Source: JBLIRR01 sp049472395
GTDB taxonomy: Bacteria; SZUA-182; DTGQ01; JBLIRR01
NCBI GenBank assembly: GCA_049472395.1
Contig: JBLIRR010000043.1
Coordinates: 1-52,381, forward strand
DNA length: 52,381 bases
Reading direction: 5' to 3'
The notes below the pieces were generated by a model that ran no database searches, was not told the origin of the DNA, and saw only the letters and a program-made list of their open reading frames with translations. The stretch's first letter is position 1; each line of letters starts with the position of its first letter. Of the stretch, positions 51,453-52,381 are shown in pieces. The position numbers and the translations under genes were made by a program.

Positions 51453-52103
51453 TTAGTTTAGCTCATCCAATATTGCGACAACTCTAGCAGGCGCAGCAGA
51501 AGCTCCAACTATTTTCAAAGGGAATACTGCGACTTTAAATCCACTATAAGGCAACTTATCAAGATTGACGAGTTGTTCCATATGACAATATTCTTTATTT
51601 TTCCCAACCAAATGTGCTTGCCAAAATACATCGGCATTAGAAGTCTGTTTTGCTCTTTTTATTAAGTAAGGTAAAGGCAAATCCCACCCCCAAGAATCAA
51701 TACCCATTACCTTTATTCCTTTATCTATGAGCCATTCTGTGGCAGCGGCACTCATACCTGTTCCTATATTAGGGAATTTTTTTGTACCATTAAATTTATC
51801 TCTACCCGTTTTAATGAGTACGATCATGCCTTTTTTTATTTTCAATTGTTCCTTTTCTAAAAATTTTTTTATATCACTTATAGTGATCTCTTCAAAATCA
51901 GGTTTATGTTTCATATCAATTACAAGCCCCTCATTAAAACACCATTCAAGGGGAATTTGATCTGCTGTCTTAGATGATTTTCCATTACAATGAGGTGAAT
52001 AATGCCACGGAGCATCAATATGAGTGGTAGAGTGCACACCCATTTTTGTAATAGTATCATCAGACCACCCGACAAAATCTTTGGGGAACAATTTTAAAGG
52101 CAA
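51453..52103 (-). CDS. Cyclase (kynurenine formamidase-like) family protein, 5' truncated
   Basis: The metal-site motif of PF04199 is present: GVHSTTHIDAPWHY (22-35), the H-x-G-T-H-x-D-x-P variant with Ser/Thr for Gly-Thr. IPLEWCFNEGLVIDMKH, VLIKTGRDKF, GTGMSAAATEWLIDKGIKVM-GIDS and the SGFKVAVFPLKIVGASAAPAR end also match. Family members hydrolyse cyclic or formyl amides. Compared with the usual ~250 aa the N-terminus is short: the frame continues upstream without ATG to a TGA near 52,160, so the gene is probably truncated or starts at TTG 52,103. Confidence 0.75.
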   Translation of the reverse strand: MPLKLFPKDFVGWSDDTITKMGVHSTTHIDAPWHYSPHCNGKSSKTADQIPLEWCFNEGLVIDMKHKPDFEEITISDIKKFLEKEQLKIKKGMIVLIKTGRDKFNGTKKFPNIGTGMSAAATEWLIDKGIKVMGIDSWGWDLPLPYLIKRAKQTSNADVFWQAHLVGKNKEYCHMEQLVNLDKLPYSGFKVAVFPLKIVGASAAPARVVAILDELN

Positions 52104-52288
52104 GCCTAAAATTCTAATTAGCCATTTCGCTTTTTTATGTGGCTTATGATTTATTCAACAATTCCCGCATAAGGGTTGAATGTCCGAAAATAGAGCATTT
52201 ACATTTATTTTTTTCGTAAACTTTTTCATCAAATATTTATGTAAATTGATAATTCTAATAAATATTTAGATTAAAAAAGGTTACCTCC

Positions 52289-52307
52289 CTAGACAAATTC
52301 TCTAGGA
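52289..52307. promoter_or_regulatory. Small hairpin upstream of the last gene
   Basis: CCTAGA, 7-base loop, TCTAGG, about 47 bases before the ATG at 52,354. Possible operator or element end; the surrounding 250 bases (52,104-52,353) are AT-rich with no gene. Confidence 0.3.
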
Positions 52308-52353
52308 TTTGATATAAGAGCATGGGAAACTTTATTGAATGGGGGAGGGACCT

Positions 52354-52381
52354 ATGCCAAAAAGAGTTAATGTAGTAGAAA
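52354..52381 (+). CDS. Start of a plus-strand gene (partial)
   Basis: ATG at 52,354 preceded by GGGGGAGGGACCT, a strong ribosome binding site, encodes MPKRVNVVE before the window ends. It breaks the minus-strand cassette pattern. Start and basic N-terminus would suit a transposase, but nine codons cannot prove it. Confidence 0.5.

Overview
The window looks like a piece of a Gram-negative bacterial chromosome. The signs are lipoproteins with lipoboxes, an outer-membrane barrel, CsgG/FlgO-type lipoproteins, and VgrG and PAAR proteins. Taxonomy cannot be read reliably from the sequence. Hanks kinase, PP2C and FHA signalling, CsgG-like sensors, group II introns and a large cassette pool would fit a deltaproteobacterium-like lineage, but that is a guess. 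No rRNA, tRNA, CRISPR array, integron integrase or replication origin was seen.

Three stretches (about 560-7,770, 9,130-14,160 and 39,700-51,400) read like integron gene-cassette arrays. They hold small, mostly unrelated, minus-strand genes of varied base composition. Many are followed at the stop codon by a palindromic, attC-like site. One family of sites is about 105-140 bp with shared arms; the others are individual hairpins of 55-105 bp. Cassette products include a pRiA4b ORF-3-like protein, DUF4238, FRG, DUF4846, 4HBT thioesterase, two methyltransferases, a UPF0175 protein, a quinoprotein-like lipoprotein and many unknowns. At least three cassette genes are broken (alpha/beta hydrolase, DUF4125, and the gene at 50,846-51,383).

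Group II intron material is spread through the cassette regions. There is the 5' part of an intron at 1-551. An apparent twintron lies at 7,771-9,127, with an inner intron splitting domain V of an outer one. Two degraded intron 3' halves point away from each other at 14,170-16,245. A reverse transcriptase scrap lies at 39,283-39,575. The two opposed halves are separated by a 428-bp element (15,071-15,498) with TTATGCAAAGTAA-type iterons and a tyrosine-recombinase N-terminal remnant. Both reverse transcriptases are cut at the same GG of their QGG motif.

The centre (16,327-30,306) is signalling and envelope machinery. It has a two-FHA protein, a CsgG-like protein with an outer-membrane barrel protein (plus strand), and a tightly coupled minus-strand operon. 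That operon encodes a 1230-residue secreted repeat protein, PP2C phosphatase, trypsin-like protease, transmembrane Ser/Thr kinase with PEGA domain, a redoxin-like/TPR/CsgG-like protein and a small CsgG/FlgO-like lipoprotein. A secreted tail-fibre-like repeat protein follows on the plus strand.

Region 30,355-39,265 is an orphan type VI secretion (T6SS) cargo module on the minus strand. It encodes an unrecognised 626-residue protein, an anthrax edema factor/ExoY-like nucleotidyl cyclase, VgrG, PAAR, two paralogous accessory proteins, an HEEQH-containing protein and a DUF1795 (Eag/DcrB-type) chaperone. No T6SS tube, sheath or membrane genes are present, so delivery would depend on machinery elsewhere. 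The VgrG-linked cyclase is the most striking gene.
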